Shown: in pieces, positions 5,574-6,193 of the stretch
Layout: the number at the start of each line of letters is the position of its first letter
Position numbering within the stretch: the first letter of the stretch is position 1
Source of the DNA: an uncultured Clostridia bacterium
GTDB taxonomy: Bacteria; Bacillota; Clostridia; Christensenellales; UBA1242
Reading direction: 5' to 3'
Assembly: GCA_934776915.1 (NCBI GenBank)
Contig: CAKVNA010000046.1
Coordinates: 1 to 6,193, forward strand
Length of the DNA: 6,193 bases
Notes under the pieces: model-generated
Seen by the model: only the letters and a program-made list of their open reading frames with translations
Databases searched by the model: none
What the model was told of the DNA's origin: nothing
Translations under genes and position numbers: made by a program

Positions 5574-6193
5574 AAAAAGTTATTTATTGTGCTTGCTCTC
5601 AGAGCAAATGAAACGCCTTGTATCACATCATTATTTCTATCTTTCAGTCTAAAACTAATGATTCCCAAAGCCTTTCCACTCAAATTAAAAACAGGACCAC
5701 CGCTGTTTCCTTCATTTATAACAAGACTTGTCTGCATTGTTTCAATCTCTTGACCATTGTAAACAATAGCCCTTCTATTACTGGAAACAACACCAGTAGC
5801 AAATGATAATCCAAACCCACTAGGATTGCCTATTGTAAATATAGTTTCCCCATTTAAGGCATTCTCGTCAAAAGTAAAATATTTTGTATTTTCTCTTTCA
5901 ATTTTAATCACTGCTAAATCATCATTTTCGCTGACTTTTAAAATCGTTGCATCAGTCCATTCTTCTTCAGTTACTGTCCTTACCTTTACTACGCCATAAT
6001 TTGTATTAGAAGTTAAATCTCTAACAACATGTCTATTCGTTAAAATAGTTCCTTTGCTATCAATAAAAAATCCAGTAGCATATCCCCAAGTTTCTTCGTC
6101 ATTTGAGGACTTGATTTCAACAACTTTCATTATATTTTCTTCAAAAACTCTGTCCGTATCCACTGGCGTTACATAGAAAATTATTGCCATAAT
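5564..6193 (-). CDS. HtrA/DegP-like trypsin-fold serine protease, possibly 5'-truncated by the window edge
   Basis: A chymotrypsin-fold serine protease of the S1C (HtrA/Deg) type, a family that usually degrades damaged exported proteins or cleaves signalling substrates. Counting from the ATG at 6190, the catalytic triad is H54 (TNRHVV), D91 (ENDDLAVIKI) and S163 in NEGNSGGPVF; GNPSGFGLSFATGVVSS (121-137) is the usual substrate-strand region. Protein and domain end together at residue 208, so there is no PDZ domain, unlike classical HtrA. The frame stays open through the last codon of the window, and MAIIFYVTP could be the end of a membrane segment, so the true start may lie outside; ATG 6190 and ATG 6130 are alternatives. 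It has no cysteines, consistent with export. Leucine is mostly TTA and asparagine mostly AAT, unlike ddl next door. It ends in a strong terminator and is transcriptionally separate from the genes to its left. Confidence 0.88.
   Translation of the reverse strand: MMAIIFYVTPVDTDRVFEENIMKVVEIKSSNDEETWGYATGFFIDSKGTILTNRHVVRDLTSNTNYGVVKVRTVTEEEWTDATILKVSENDDLAVIKIERENTKYFTFDENALNGETIFTIGNPSGFGLSFATGVVSSNRRAIVYNGQEIETMQTSLVINEGNSGGPVFNLSGKALGIISFRLKDRNNDVIQGVSFALRASTINNFLKD

Noticed and set aside
5437..5652. Plus-strand frames crossing from ddl into the protease gene
   Set aside because: They run antisense to two motif-bearing genes and through the terminator hairpin.
694..6193. A single six-gene operon or a defence/biosynthetic system
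   Set aside because: The genes have unrelated housekeeping roles, gaps of 69-190 bp, several promoter candidates and a strong terminator after the protease.

Overview
The window is AT-rich bacterial DNA with six protein-coding genes, all on the minus strand, so transcription runs from the right edge to the left. Strong AGGAGG-type ribosome binding sites, low-GC codon choice, an OGG1-type 8-oxoguanine glycosylase of the kind known from Clostridium, and cysteine-rich cytoplasmic enzymes suggest an anaerobic Bacillota (Clostridia-like) organism with a peptidoglycan wall. This is inference; no rRNA or species marker is present. The standard genetic code fits: TGA and TAG both serve as stops and TGG encodes Trp.

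Layout in transcription order. (1) 6193-5564: an HtrA-like trypsin-fold serine protease, possibly cut at its N-terminus by the window edge, ending in a strong intrinsic terminator whose stem contains the stop codon. (2) 5494-4346: D-alanine--D-alanine ligase (ddl). (3) 4254-3409: 8-oxoguanine DNA glycosylase/AP lyase. (4) 3218-2715: a small protein with the layout of shikimate kinase but an eroded ATP-binding loop and no lid arginine, probably a pseudo-kinase; it starts at a TTG codon behind a perfect Shine-Dalgarno. (5) 2631-694: a complete transketolase. (6) 616 to the left edge: the N-terminal 205 residues of a Ser/Thr-rich exported or membrane-anchored surface protein, driven by the best promoter in the window.

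The genes do not form one tight operon. Gaps of 69-190 bp separate them, and sigma-A-like promoters can be proposed in four of the five gaps, the clearest being TTGATT-17-TGTTACAAT at 669-697. Together the genes cover cell-wall precursor synthesis, oxidative DNA repair, central sugar-phosphate metabolism and envelope proteins. This looks like an ordinary chromosomal neighbourhood.

I found no tRNA, rRNA, riboswitch, CRISPR array, insertion sequence or phage gene. No gene-free stretch exceeds 300 bases; the longest, 3219-3408, holds two 8-bp inverted repeats and a candidate promoter. I see no convincing new multi-gene system. The items most worth a second look are the degenerate shikimate-kinase-like protein with its dyad-flanked promoter, the glycosylase that keeps the human-type opposite-cytosine residues, and the unrecognised surface protein.
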